NCBI GenBank assembly: GCA_008973525.1
Contig: WACJ01000056.1
Span: 1-64,000 of the forward strand
Direction: 5' to 3'
Length of the DNA stretch: 64,000 nucleotides
Source: Stenopsyche tienmushanensis
Taxonomy: Eukaryota; Arthropoda; Insecta; Trichoptera; Stenopsychidae
This document shows, piece after piece, positions 63,991 to 64,000 of this stretch (position 1 is its first letter; every line of letters starts with the position of its first letter). The notes beneath the pieces are model-generated. The model was not told where the DNA came from. It made no database searches and saw nothing but the letters and a program-made list of their open reading frames with translations. A program made the translations under genes and the position numbers.

Positions 63991-64000
63991 ATATTGATAT

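Noticed and set aside
1..64000. CRISPR arrays, operons, prokaryotic defence systems, endogenous viral genes
   Set aside because: No regularly spaced direct repeats, no clustered bacterial-type ORFs and no recognisable viral proteins; gene structure is eukaryotic throughout.

Overview
This is a 64 kb piece of an AT-rich animal nuclear genome, almost certainly an insect. It has spliced genes with GT-AG introns, a dumpy-type cuticle-anchoring gene of arthropod character, and a dense, mixed load of transposon relics (mariner, Tc1, Tigger/pogo, piggyBac, hAT, RTE-like and R1-like LINEs). I could not place the species. No CRISPR array, operon, rRNA or tRNA gene was recognised, and I see no convincing previously undescribed system. 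The most unusual points are a cluster of frameshifts at the upstream end of the dumpy gene, two in-phase candidate microexons, a LINE nested in a mariner, and an unrecognised secreted-protein gene with a 12.6 kb intron.

Layout. Positions 1-700 are repeats. From about 725 to 9030 (+) lie the 3' exons of a dumpy-like gene: many EGF and DPY modules, a ZP domain, a furin-type RRKR site, one membrane helix and a short tail. Positions 9031-12728 are intergenic, with a dispersed repeat and an R1-like LINE relic on the minus strand. Positions 12729-14830 (+) are a complete six-exon exosome subunit gene, Rrp42/EXOSC7. After a short gap with an RTE-like LINE remnant, 16961-21395 (+) is a complete five-exon cyclin-like CNPPD1 gene. 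Positions 21396-44554 are a 23 kb gene-free region filled with transposon relics. From 44555 to the right edge (+) are the first three exons of an unrecognised, probably secreted protein. Its two introns (3.7 and 12.6 kb) hold more transposons and one GC-richer block that could be regulatory.

Functionally the genes are unrelated: an apical extracellular matrix anchor, an RNA-decay core subunit, a cyclin-fold membrane protein and an unknown secreted precursor. All four lie on the + strand, and nothing suggests co-regulation. Exon boundaries were set by splice dinucleotides, reading-phase continuity and family similarity recalled from general knowledge. No database search or computation was run.
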